From contig DATKQE010000111.1 of the NCBI GenBank assembly GCA_035532935.1, positions 1-64,000 on the forward strand: DNA of 64,000 nucleotides. Direction: 5' to 3'. Below are positions 43,401 to 50,497 of the stretch, piece after piece (positions within the stretch are counted from its first letter, which is position 1; each line of letters opens with the position of its first letter). Position numbers and translations under genes: made by a program. The DNA comes from DATJLY01 sp035532935 (GTDB lineage: Bacteria; Pseudomonadota; Alphaproteobacteria; ATCC43930; CGMCC-115725). The notes under the pieces are model-generated. The model did no database searches and was not told where the DNA came from. It saw only the letters and a program-made list of their open reading frames with translations.

Positions 43401-43618
43401 ATAACGAGCGTGCCGTCCTCGACCGCGAGCCGGTCGAGCCCGGCGACGCGGTTGATGTCGACGAGATGGGCCGGCCGGGCGAGCCGGAACGCCATGGCCG
43501 GCATCAGACTCTGGCCGCCGGCGAGAATGCGCCCGTCCTGCGGCGCGACCGCGGCGAGGGTTGCGACGGCCGCCTCGACCGTCGCGGGGGCGTGATAGTG
43601 GAAGGGGGCGGGTTTCAC
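40412..43618 (-). CDS. CoxM-CoxL fusion: FAD-binding plus molybdopterin-binding subunits in one chain
   Basis: One chain of 1,068 residues carries two normally separate subunits. Residues 1-~285 are a CoxM-type FAD domain (LAGGQSLMPAM at 32-42; RGTFCGSLAHADPAAEW at 110-126). A basic/proline linker (~286-305) follows, then a complete CoxL-type domain from SLVGRALPRLEDKPLLTGQGRF on, with VGGGFGVRGELYPEDV, the loop TYRSPGRFEG in place of AYRGAGR and KGAGEAGVTG near the end. The frame is uninterrupted. It heads the leftward operon and overlaps the Tct gene. The 2Fe-2S subunit must come in trans, probably from 44599-45102. Confidence 0.92.
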   Translation of the reverse strand: MKPAPFHYHAPATVEAAVATLAAVAPQDGRILAGGQSLMPAMAFRLARPAHLVDINRVAGLDRLAVEDGTLVIGASVRHAAFHHPTAPGPLGRLLAAVVRHLAHPAIRARGTFCGSLAHADPAAEWCLVAATLDAEMQGRSRRGARSIVARDFFAGAMTTALAEDELLTAARLPLLAEGTRFGFSEFSRRADDYALAMALAVFRLEDGVIAAPRLGIGGAEARPRRMAMAEAALHGRPPDGATFAAAADAAAAAIDPLEDTQASAAYRRDLVRALTRRALERAMGRAEPSPPRRGFVVPPLPADTPSLVGRALPRLEDKPLLTGQGRFAADIEFPNQLHMRIVRSAHAHARLLAIDTQAAREAKGVVAVWTHADIADLPPIDFREGPIPTLAAYRQPVLARDRVRYVGEPVAAVFAEDPYAAEDAADRVAVTVEELPPLLDAAAAPGEFAPGRTTEATVERKSYGDIAAAFRDAFAVVALELSVGRHSGVPLETRGAIARYDATRDVLELHGAAKVPHRTRDALARMLGRAPDRVHLYEGHVGGGFGVRGELYPEDVLVGAAALRLGRPVKWIEDRREHLMATNHSRQQRHRVQAAVDREGRILGIDDTFFLDQGGYIRTHGARVLELTAGMLPGPYRVPAFAIAGHFRLTNKTPAATYRSPGRFEGSFVRERLVDAIAARLGLDRVVVRRRNLIAAAEMPFDRGLPALGDRVVYDSGDYAALLDKALAACAWETLQAELATRRAAGEAVGAGIAFFVEKSGLGPRDGVTVAVDPTGAVELITGGASLGQGFETVMAQICADALGCDYDGVRVIHGQTDRIAHGIGAHASRATVMTGSATAIAAAKLRAQALAAAAELLQTPVDALDIVAGQVIRSGGGASIPLGTIARHLAPGGLAAEGWHETSHMNYPYGVHIAVVRVDRATGQVAVERYLAAYDIGRAVNPLLVKGQIVGGVAQGLGGALYEEFVYDRRGEPLAVTFADYLVPTLAEMPPVAVLLREDAPSPLNPLGLKGAGEAGVTGAGAAIAGAIDDALEMPGAVTQLPVTPQRVRELLRREPKGPDAGSRHA

Positions 43619-43663
43619 GGCGCCACTTAGCGCCGGATCGGCCGTCCGGTCAACGCGCGCCGC

Positions 43664-43685
43664 GGAAAATCAATTCTTGATTTCC
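43664..43685. promoter_or_regulatory. Near-palindrome in the divergent Mo-hydroxylase control region
   Basis: ggaaaatcaa - ttc - ttgatttcc is an inverted repeat (nine pairs, one extra A in the left arm) in the 106-base gap between the CoxM-CoxL fusion and the coxM gene. It is A/T-rich within GC-rich DNA. It is well placed as an operator for a dimeric regulator controlling both operons. No regulator gene is adjacent. Confidence 0.45.
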
Positions 43686-43724
43686 CGGCCGTTCCGCCGT
43701 CACATGCCGGCGAAGAGGGAGGAC

Positions 43725-44594
43725 ATGAAGCCGCCGCGTTTTTCCTATCACGATCCCCGCAGCATCGGCGAGGTGACGGAGCTGCTGTCGCGGCTCGAGA
43801 ATGCGCGCCTGCTCGCCGGCGGGCAGTCGCTCATTCCGATGCTGAACATGCGCTACGTGCTGCCGGACCACGTCATCGACATCAACAAGATCGCGGAGCT
43901 GGCCTATCTGCGCGAGGACAAGGGCGCGCTCGAGCTGGGCGCGATGACGCGCCAGCGCGATCTCGAATTCTCGGACGTGGTGCGGACGCGCTGCCCGATC
44001 CTGCACGAGGCGATCCTGCAGGTTGGCCATCGCCAGACGCGGAACCGCGGCACCGTGGGCGGCTCGCTTTGCCATCTCGATCCCTCGGCCGAGATCGTCT
44101 CGGTCGCGGCCGCGCTCGACGGGACGGTCCAGGTCGCGGCGAAGAAGGGGTCGCGCACGGTCGCGATGGCCGCGTTCCCGCAGGGCTACATGACGCCGGC
44201 GATCGAGCCCGACGAGATGGTGACGGGCGTGCGCCTGCCGCTCTGGCCCGACGGGCACGGCTATGCCTTCGTCGAGTTCGCGCGCCGGCACGGCGATTTC
44301 GCGATCTGCTCGGCGGCCGCGCTGATCACGGTCGATGGCAGTGGCAAGATCACGCGGGCCTCGGTGACGATCGGCGGCGTCGGCCCTGCGCCGGTGCGTG
44401 CGCGCGAGGTCGAGGCGGCGATCACCGGGCAGGCACCGTCGGCGGCGCTCTTTCGCGACGCGTGCGAGAGCTGCCGCAAGATCGAGGCAATGAGCGACGT
44501 GCACGCCCCCGCCGATTACCGCCAGCACCTGGCGGCGGTGCTGTCGCGGCGGGCGCTCGAGAAGGCGCATCAGCGGGTGCGCGCGGCGGGATAG
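43725..44594 (+). CDS. Molybdenum hydroxylase FAD-binding middle subunit (CoxM type)
   Basis: A flavoprotein subunit of 289 residues: FSYHDPRSIGEVTELL, FAD pyrophosphate motif LAGGQSLIPML, second FAD motif GTVGGSLCHLDPSAE and SVTIGGVGPAPVRA near the C-terminus. It passes electrons from the Mo/FeS centres to the acceptor. A gagggaggac site precedes the ATG at 43725, deciding this over a longer frame. It is followed four bases later by coxS. It resembles, but is not identical to, the M domain of the divergent fusion gene. Confidence 0.92.
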   Translation: MKPPRFSYHDPRSIGEVTELLSRLENARLLAGGQSLIPMLNMRYVLPDHVIDINKIAELAYLREDKGALELGAMTRQRDLEFSDVVRTRCPILHEAILQVGHRQTRNRGTVGGSLCHLDPSAEIVSVAAALDGTVQVAAKKGSRTVAMAAFPQGYMTPAIEPDEMVTGVRLPLWPDGHGYAFVEFARRHGDFAICSAAALITVDGSGKITRASVTIGGVGPAPVRAREVEAAITGQAPSAALFRDACESCRKIEAMSDVHAPADYRQHLAAVLSRRALEKAHQRVRAAG

Positions 44595-44598
44595 GGCC

Positions 44599-45102
44599 AT
44601 GGACGAGAAACGCAAGATCGCTCTCACCGTCAACGGCACGCGCTACGAGGAAGAGGTCGAGGTGCGGGTCACGCTCGCCGACTTCCTGCGGCATCAGCTC
44701 GGCCTCACCGGCACGCATCTGGGCTGCGAGCATGGCGTGTGCGGCGCCTGCACCATCCTCATGGACGGCCGCACGGCGCGCTCGTGCCTGATGCTGGCGG
44801 TGCAGGCCGACGGGCACGAGTTCCTGACCGTCGAGGGCATCGCGCCGAGCCCGACCGAGCTGCATCCGCTGCAAGAGGCGTTCCGCGACAATCACGGCCT
44901 GCAATGCGGCTTCTGCACGCCGGGGATGCTGACGACGCTGCTCGAATTCCTGCGCGACAATCCCGACCCCACCGAGCAAGAGGTGCGGATCGCGATCTCC
45001 GGCAATCTGTGCCGCTGCACCGGCTATCAGGGGATCGTGGCCGCCGCGCTCGACGCCGCGCAGCGGCTGCGCGGCACGTCGGCCGGCGGGACCAAGACGT
45101 GA
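44599..45102 (+). CDS. Molybdenum hydroxylase [2Fe-2S] small subunit (CoxS type)
   Basis: The iron-sulfur subunit, 167 residues. The plant-ferredoxin-type cluster is C-EHGVCGAC-x(n)-C (LGCEHGVCGACTILMDG, then RSC), and the proximal cluster is CGFCTPGM plus CRCTGY. It relays electrons between molybdopterin and FAD. It is the only CoxS in the window, although three large and two middle units are present, so it may be shared. The stop overlaps a GTG of the next gene (GTGA), which ties the binding protein to the enzyme operon. Confidence 0.95.
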   Translation: MDEKRKIALTVNGTRYEEEVEVRVTLADFLRHQLGLTGTHLGCEHGVCGACTILMDGRTARSCLMLAVQADGHEFLTVEGIAPSPTELHPLQEAFRDNHGLQCGFCTPGMLTTLLEFLRDNPDPTEQEVRIAISGNLCRCTGYQGIVAAALDAAQRLRGTSAGGTKT

Positions 45103-46070
45103 TCGGAATGGCGGCGACGCTGCATCGCTTTGCGCTCGCCGCGGCCCTGGTCCTCGCTGTCGTCGCCCCGGGCCGGGCCGATGACATCCTGCGCGTCGGC
45201 AAGGCCTCGCCCACGGCGATCGCGATGATGCCGCTCGAGGTCGGCCTGCATGAGGGCATCTTCAAGAAGCACGGCATCGACCTCAAGATCATCGACTTCG
45301 AGGGCGGCGGCAAGATGCACCAGGGCATGGCCGCCGGCAGCATCGACATCGGCGTCGGCGCCGGTCCGGAGATGGCATTCGTGGCCAAGGGCTCGCCGGA
45401 GCTGGCGGTCGCCAATGTCGCCGGGCCGCCGCTTTTCATCGGCATCATGGTGGCCTGGAATTCGCCGATCCACGCGGTCGATCAGCTCAAGGGCAAGAAG
45501 ATCGGCGTGTCGAGCCAGAATTCGATGACCTATTGGATGGCGCTCGAACTGGCGCGCCACGAGGGCTGGGGGCCGGAGGGCGTCACGCCGGTCACCATCG
45601 GCGGGCAGTTCGCCGCCGTCATCGCCGCCTTCAAGACCCATGAGATCGACGCCGAGATCAGTTCCACCGCCAATGCCTTCGAGCTCGAACTCAAGAAGGA
45701 AGGGCGGCTGCTCATCCCGGTGTCGGATTATCTCGGCAATATGGGCGCCGACATGATCTTCGCCTCGGACCGCATCATCCACGCCAATCCCGGCGCGGTC
45801 CGCCGCTTCCTCGTCGCCTGGTTCGAGACCGTGGACTTCATGCGCCATCACCACGCCGAGTCGATCAAGGTCATCGCCGGCGTCACCGGCCTCAATCCCG
45901 AGGTGCAGAAGCGCGAATTCGATCAATCGATGCCGATGTTCAACGAGGATGGCCGGTTCGACAAGCAATCGCTCGACAACCTGGAGCGCTCCTTCACCAC
46001 GCTCAAGCTGCTCGATCATACCCCCGATATGTCGAAGCTTTACACCGAGGCGTTCCTGCCGAAGCACTAG
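45099..46070 (+). CDS. Secreted ABC substrate-binding protein (NMT1/SsuA-like), copy 1
   Basis: A periplasmic binding protein of 323 residues with signal peptide (LHRFALAAALVLAVVAPGRADD). Core motifs: LEVGLHEGIFKKHGIDLKIIDFEGGGKMHQGMAAGSIDIGVGAGPE, LKGKKIGVSS, ending DMSKLYTEAFLPKH. The GTG at 45099 overlaps the coxS stop; the ATG at 45108 is the alternative. It supplies a ligand to an ABC or other importer. No permease or ATPase gene follows. Its position after coxMS suggests that it captures the substrate of the hydroxylase (inference). Confidence 0.87.
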   Translation: MIGMAATLHRFALAAALVLAVVAPGRADDILRVGKASPTAIAMMPLEVGLHEGIFKKHGIDLKIIDFEGGGKMHQGMAAGSIDIGVGAGPEMAFVAKGSPELAVANVAGPPLFIGIMVAWNSPIHAVDQLKGKKIGVSSQNSMTYWMALELARHEGWGPEGVTPVTIGGQFAAVIAAFKTHEIDAEISSTANAFELELKKEGRLLIPVSDYLGNMGADMIFASDRIIHANPGAVRRFLVAWFETVDFMRHHHAESIKVIAGVTGLNPEVQKREFDQSMPMFNEDGRFDKQSLDNLERSFTTLKLLDHTPDMSKLYTEAFLPKH

Positions 46071-46073
46071 CGA

Positions 46074-46098
46074 CCGACATCGGCCTATCCGGCGTCGG
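46074..46098 (+). other. Hairpin followed by an A-tract between the two binding-protein genes
   Basis: ccgac (46074-46078) pairs with gtcgg (46094-46098), and the stem continues inward with a mismatch and cgg/ccg pairs. Seven A residues follow (46099-46105). The lack of Ts argues against an intrinsic terminator for the rightward operon; it may stabilise or process the mRNA between the two genes. Confidence 0.35.
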
Positions 46099-46149
46099 AA
46101 AAAAAGTCACAACGAGCCGGCCTGTTGCCGGCGAAACAGGGAGAACACC

Positions 46150-47127
46150 ATGCGCAAGATCGCATCACGCGGCCTCGTGCTCGCCGCGTTCGTCATGGTA
46201 ATCGGATCGCCGACCTCCGGATCGCCGGCCTATGCCGCCGAGACGTTGCATGTCGCCAAGGCGGCAGCGACCGCGTCGCCGATCATACCCGTGAATGTCG
46301 GCTACAAACTGGGCATCTTCGCCAAGCACGGGCTCGATCTGAAGATCGCGGACTTCGCCGGCGGCGGCAAGGCGATGCAGGCCATGACCGCCGGCAGCAT
46401 CGATATCTCGATCAGCGCCGGACCGGAAATGGCGCTCATCGCCAAAGGGGCGCCGGCGAAGGCCATCTGCGATGCGGCCCCGCCGATCACTTTCATCGGT
46501 ATCGCGGTGCCGTGGGACTCGCCGGTCCATAAGATCGGGCAGCTCAAGGGCAAGAAGATCGGTATCTCGAGCATCGGCTCGCTCACGGACTGGCTGACGC
46601 TTCAGCTTGCGCAACATGAGGGCTGGGGCCCGCACGGCGTCACGCCGGTCGCGATCGGCAATGGGACGGCCAGCATCATCGCGGCCTTCCGCACCCATGC
46701 GGTCGATGCGGACGTCGCCGTGACCTCGCTCGTCTTCAACATGGAGGCGAACAAGCAGGGGCGGCTTCTGATTCCGGCCTCGAAATTCGTGGGCAATCTC
46801 GCTGCCGGCACGATCTATGCGAGCGATCACCTGATCGCGACCGATCCCGGAGCGGTCCGCCGCTTTATCGCCGCCTGGCTCGAGACGATCGATTTCATCC
46901 GCACGCACAAGACCGAGGCAATAAAGCTCGAGAGCGAAGTGACCGGTTTCCCGGTGAGCGTGCAGACGAAGGAATACGATCTGACGATCGGCATGTACAG
47001 CAAGGACTGCAAATTCGACGCGGAGTCGCTCAGCACCCTCAAGCGCTCGTTCGTCGATCTGAAGCTCCTCAGCGCGCCGCCGGACATGTCGAAGCTCTAT
47101 ACCGAGGCGTTCCTGCCGAAGCGGTAG
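46150..47127 (+). CDS. Secreted ABC substrate-binding protein (NMT1/SsuA-like), copy 2
   Basis: A tandem paralogue of the preceding protein, 325 residues, with its own signal peptide (IASRGLVLAAFVMVIG to PAYAAE). Shared blocks include GIFAKHGLDLKIADF-GGGKAMQ, GSIDISISAGPE, LKGKKIGISS, QHEGWGPHGVTPVAIG, DPGAVRRFIAAWLETIDF and the same DMSKLYTEAFLPK end. Ligand-region segments differ (NGTASIIAAFRT versus GQFAAVIAAFKT). A gggag site precedes the ATG. It ends the rightward operon and, like copy 1, has no adjacent membrane partner. Confidence 0.87.
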   Translation: MRKIASRGLVLAAFVMVIGSPTSGSPAYAAETLHVAKAAATASPIIPVNVGYKLGIFAKHGLDLKIADFAGGGKAMQAMTAGSIDISISAGPEMALIAKGAPAKAICDAAPPITFIGIAVPWDSPVHKIGQLKGKKIGISSIGSLTDWLTLQLAQHEGWGPHGVTPVAIGNGTASIIAAFRTHAVDADVAVTSLVFNMEANKQGRLLIPASKFVGNLAAGTIYASDHLIATDPGAVRRFIAAWLETIDFIRTHKTEAIKLESEVTGFPVSVQTKEYDLTIGMYSKDCKFDAESLSTLKRSFVDLKLLSAPPDMSKLYTEAFLPKR

Positions 47128-47140
47128 CGACCGACCGCGT

Positions 47141-47160
47141 GGCGCGGCGCGGCGCGGCGC
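47141..47160. repeat. Four tandem copies of GGCGC
   Basis: ggcgcggcgcggcgcggcgc fills most of the 34-base gap between the convergent binding-protein and cyclase genes. It is a short simple repeat that may slip in replication. No function implied. Confidence 0.8.
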
Positions 47161-47161
47161 G

Positions 47162-48568
47162 TCAGGGGATCGCGTAGAGCGTCAGTTCGTCGGCGATGCC
47201 GCGCAATGCCGCGCGCTGCGGCGTGAGCGTCAGGCCGCTCGCGGCGAGCAGATTCGTCGTGCCCGGATGCTCGATCACTGCGCCCGAGGCGAAGATCGCA
47301 CTCGAATCGGCGAGGCTCTGCACCCGCGCGGCGATGTTGACGGTCTGGCCGAAATAGTCCTGGCGGTCGTTGAGCACGACGGCAAGGCATGGTCCTTCGT
47401 GGATGCCGATCTTGACCAGCAGGTCCTCGCCGTCCCGCCCGTCATTGAAGCTGCGCATCGCGTCGCGGATGCGCAGCGCCGCGGCCACGGCGCGGTCCGG
47501 CGTCGAGAAGGTCGCCATCACCGCATCACCGATGGTCTTGACCACGGCCCCGGCCTCGGCCGCGACGATGTCGTGCAGCACCTTGAAATGCGCCCGCACG
47601 AGATCGAAAGCGACGAGATCGCCGACGCGCTCGTAAAGCTCGGTCGAGCCCTTGAGGTCGGTGAACATGAAGGTCAGGCTGGTGATCTTGAGCCGCTGAT
47701 CGACGTCGAGCGTGTCGGCGCGATAAATGTCGCGAAAGGTCTGGTTGGTGAGCAGCCGCTTTGCGGTCAGGAACGGCCGGCGCCGCCCGAGGAGCGCGTG
47801 CAGCGCGTCGCCGGCGATCCACACGCCCGGCAGCACCCGCACCCCGCTCTGGTTCTCCAGTGCCAGGCGGATCGGGCCGGGGCGAAGCTCGATCGTTTCG
47901 ACCGTCTTGTGCGTCTTGCTGAGGACGAGCGACAGGTTGCGCCGCTCGCGCGTCGGCTCGCCCTTCACATCGAGGAACTGCGTTGCGTGCGTGACCGGAT
48001 CGAACACGATGAGGAATTCGGCAGGAAGCTGCAGCGCCACGATCGCTTTCTCGCCGGGCGGCAATTCAATCGCCTCGAGCGTGATTTCCTGGAACACACC
48101 CTCGATGTCGTCCGGCACGTCGAAGCCGGAGCCCCAGAAGATCTGGCGGAAATATTCGACGATCGGCAGCGAGTCGGGATCATGCGCGGCGATGCGGCGA
48201 ATGCGCCGGCTGACGGTGAACGTGACCTCGACGATCTCGTCCAGCGTCGGCTCGTAGCCCGAGCAGCACAGCGCGCAGTTGTATTCCTCGCGCGCGACCG
48301 TCTTGAGCGTGTCGTTGGTGTCGAGCACGCCGCCGCAGCCGGGGCACAGCACATTCCACGACAGCTCGAACAGCCCGAGCCGCGCGGCGTGGAGGAACGC
48401 GGCAATGGCGGCCTCCTCGCCGATCCCGTTCCTGGCAGCGAAATCCAGGACGTTGATGCGGCAGAGCGCAGCGTCGGGCGCGTCCCGCACCAGACGCTCG
48501 ATCGCCGCCACGGCGGCAGCGTCGGCTGATTGCCGCAGCAGCCCGAACAGGGTCTCGGCTTCGCTCAT
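47162..48568 (-). CDS. Class III adenylate/guanylate cyclase with N-terminal zinc-ribbon region
   Basis: This 468-residue soluble protein combines an N-terminal helical region, a four-Cys zinc-ribbon-like site (CPGCGG then CALC, residues ~74-102), a beta-rich DUF5939-type middle part, and a C-terminal class III cyclase domain. In the last, FTDLKGSTELYERVGD holds the first metal Asp, VKTIGDAVMATF the second Asp and the purine-selecting Lys, and YFGQTVNIAARV the Asn and Arg of the transition state. All key residues are present, so cAMP or cGMP synthesis is likely. It is divergent from glnS. Confidence 0.87.
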   Translation of the reverse strand: MSEAETLFGLLRQSADAAAVAAIERLVRDAPDAALCRINVLDFAARNGIGEEAAIAAFLHAARLGLFELSWNVLCPGCGGVLDTNDTLKTVAREEYNCALCCSGYEPTLDEIVEVTFTVSRRIRRIAAHDPDSLPIVEYFRQIFWGSGFDVPDDIEGVFQEITLEAIELPPGEKAIVALQLPAEFLIVFDPVTHATQFLDVKGEPTRERRNLSLVLSKTHKTVETIELRPGPIRLALENQSGVRVLPGVWIAGDALHALLGRRRPFLTAKRLLTNQTFRDIYRADTLDVDQRLKITSLTFMFTDLKGSTELYERVGDLVAFDLVRAHFKVLHDIVAAEAGAVVKTIGDAVMATFSTPDRAVAAALRIRDAMRSFNDGRDGEDLLVKIGIHEGPCLAVVLNDRQDYFGQTVNIAARVQSLADSSAIFASGAVIEHPGTTNLLAASGLTLTPQRAALRGIADELTLYAIP

Positions 48569-48748
48569 GGATCGAGCTTAGCGCAATTCCGCCGCTGTTC
48601 CATCGCCGACCGCGTCCGGTTTCGGCGCCTCTGTCACGACCCGACGGCGGACCAGCGCAGAGAGACAGGCCGATCGGGCATTGCGCCCGCGCCCGCGCCA
48701 AGCTAATTCGCGCCTTCGTCCCAGGCGGCACCGAGGCGGAGGCGCAGG

Positions 48749-50422
48749 ATGGCAGGCGAGGCGGCGGAGGGCCGCGACTTCATCCGCGACATCGTCGCGG
48801 CCGACATCGAAGCCGGACGCACGCACACGGTCGTCACCCGCTTCCCGCCCGAGCCCAACGGCTATCTTCATATCGGCCACGCCAAGGCGATCTGCCTCAA
48901 TTTCGGCGTCGCCCAGGAGTTCGGCGGCCGCTGCCATCTCCGCTTCGACGACACCAATCCGACCAAGGAGGAACAGGAATATATCGACGCGATCCAGCGC
49001 GACGTGCGCTGGCTCGGCTTCGACTGGGGCACGCATCTTTATCACGCGTCCGATTACTTCGAGCAGCTCTACGACTGGGCCGAGCATCTGATCCGCGCTG
49101 GCAAGGCCTATGTCGACGACCTCTCGCCGGCCGAGGTTCAGGCGATGCGCGGCACGTTCACCGAGCCCGGCCGCGACAGCCCGTTCCGCAACCGTCCGGT
49201 CGCGGAAAACCTCGATCTGTTCCGCCGCATGCGTGCCGGCGCGTTTCCCGACGGCACGCGCACGCTGCGCGCCCGCATCGACATGGCGGCGGGGAACATC
49301 AATCTGCGCGATCCCGTGCTCTACCGCATCCTCCATGCCGCGCATCCGCGCACCGGCACGGCGTGGTGCATCTATCCCACCTACGACTTCGCGCACGGCC
49401 AGTCGGACGCGATCGAGGGGATCACGCATTCGCTCTGCACGCTCGAATTCGAGGATCATCGTCCGCTCTACGACTGGCTCCTCGACCACCTGCCGGTGCC
49501 ATCCCGCCCGCGGCAATACGAATCCGCGCGGCTCAATCTCAATTACACCGTGATGTCGAAGCGCGTCCTGATCGAGCTGGTGCGGCGCGGCTGCGTCACG
49601 GGCTGGAACGATCCGCGCATGCCGACGCTGGCGGGGCTCCGGCGCCGCGGCGTGCCGCCCGCCGCGATCCGCGACTTCGTGCGCCGCACCGGCGTGGCGC
49701 GCGCGAACAGCGTCGTCGACGTTGCCATGTTCGATCACGCCGTGCGCGAGCATCTCAATCGCGAAGCGGCGCGGCGCATGGCGGTGCTGCGGCCGCTGAA
49801 GCTCGTGATCGAGAACTATCCCGCTGGCGCAAACGAGGAACTGGAGGCGGTCAACAATCCCGAGGACCCGAACGCCGGCACGCGCCGCATCCCCTTCGCG
49901 CGCGAGCTTTACGTCGAGGCGGGCGATTTCATGGAGAATCCGCCCAAGAAATTCTTCCGCCTCGCGCCGGGGCGCGAGGTGCGGCTGCGCTATGCCTATC
50001 TCGTCACCTGCCGCGAGGTGGTCAAGAACGCTTCGGGCGAGGTCGAGGCGCTGCGCGCGACCTACGATCCCGCGACGCGCGGCGGCAACGCGCCCGATGG
50101 CCGCAAGGTGCAGGCGACGCTGCATTGGGTGACGGCGGCGCATTCCGTGCCGGCCACGGTGCGGCTCTACGACCATCTCTTCCAGAGTTCCGACCCGGGC
50201 GCGGGCGGCGACGTGTTCGCCGATCTCAATCCCCGCTCGCTCGAGGAACTCGGGAACTGCCGCCTCGAGCCCGCGCTCGCTGCCCTCGAACCGGGCGACG
50301 CGGTACAGTTCGAGCGCAACGGCTATTTCTGCGCCGACACCGAATCGCGGCCCGATCGTCTCATCTTCAACCGCATCATCGCCTTGCGCGACGGCTATGC
50401 CAAGGCGCAGGCCGGCGCTTAG
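48749..50422 (+). CDS. glnS: Glutaminyl-tRNA synthetase
   Basis: Glutaminyl-tRNA synthetase of 557 residues, charging tRNA-Gln directly. Class I signatures: PPEPNGYLHIGHAKA (HIGH) near residue 30, FDDTNPTKEEQEY, and VMSKR (the KMSKS equivalent). The AHPRTG and WCIYPTYDFAHGQSDAIEGITHSLCTLEFEDHRPLYDWLL blocks are GlnS-specific, and the C-terminal anticodon-binding beta-barrels are complete. The ATG lies after a ggaggcgcagg site. Many alphaproteobacteria lack this enzyme and use GatCAB, so its presence is informative. Confidence 0.96.
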   Translation: MAGEAAEGRDFIRDIVAADIEAGRTHTVVTRFPPEPNGYLHIGHAKAICLNFGVAQEFGGRCHLRFDDTNPTKEEQEYIDAIQRDVRWLGFDWGTHLYHASDYFEQLYDWAEHLIRAGKAYVDDLSPAEVQAMRGTFTEPGRDSPFRNRPVAENLDLFRRMRAGAFPDGTRTLRARIDMAAGNINLRDPVLYRILHAAHPRTGTAWCIYPTYDFAHGQSDAIEGITHSLCTLEFEDHRPLYDWLLDHLPVPSRPRQYESARLNLNYTVMSKRVLIELVRRGCVTGWNDPRMPTLAGLRRRGVPPAAIRDFVRRTGVARANSVVDVAMFDHAVREHLNREAARRMAVLRPLKLVIENYPAGANEELEAVNNPEDPNAGTRRIPFARELYVEAGDFMENPPKKFFRLAPGREVRLRYAYLVTCREVVKNASGEVEALRATYDPATRGGNAPDGRKVQATLHWVTAAHSVPATVRLYDHLFQSSDPGAGGDVFADLNPRSLEELGNCRLEPALAALEPGDAVQFERNGYFCADTESRPDRLIFNRIIALRDGYAKAQAGA

Positions 50423-50497
50423 GTCAGCGAACGGGCTTGATTCAGCGCCGCCGGTCGCGCTAAGGCCAACCGCGCGCACTGGAGGCGCAGCCGCCCC

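Noticed and set aside
36028..43618. Identification of the large subunits as CO dehydrogenase
   Set aside because: None has the AYxCSFR active-site loop of form I CO dehydrogenase; loops read SVRGAGYPQ and TYRSPGRFEG.
41678..43630. A 650-codon plus-strand frame opposite the CoxM-CoxL fusion
   Set aside because: Low-complexity Arg/Ala/Gly composition and no recognisable domain; the minus strand has all hydroxylase motifs.
46074..46105. Intrinsic terminator between the two binding-protein genes
   Set aside because: The hairpin is followed by As, not Ts, on the transcribed plus strand, so it does not fit a terminator for this operon.
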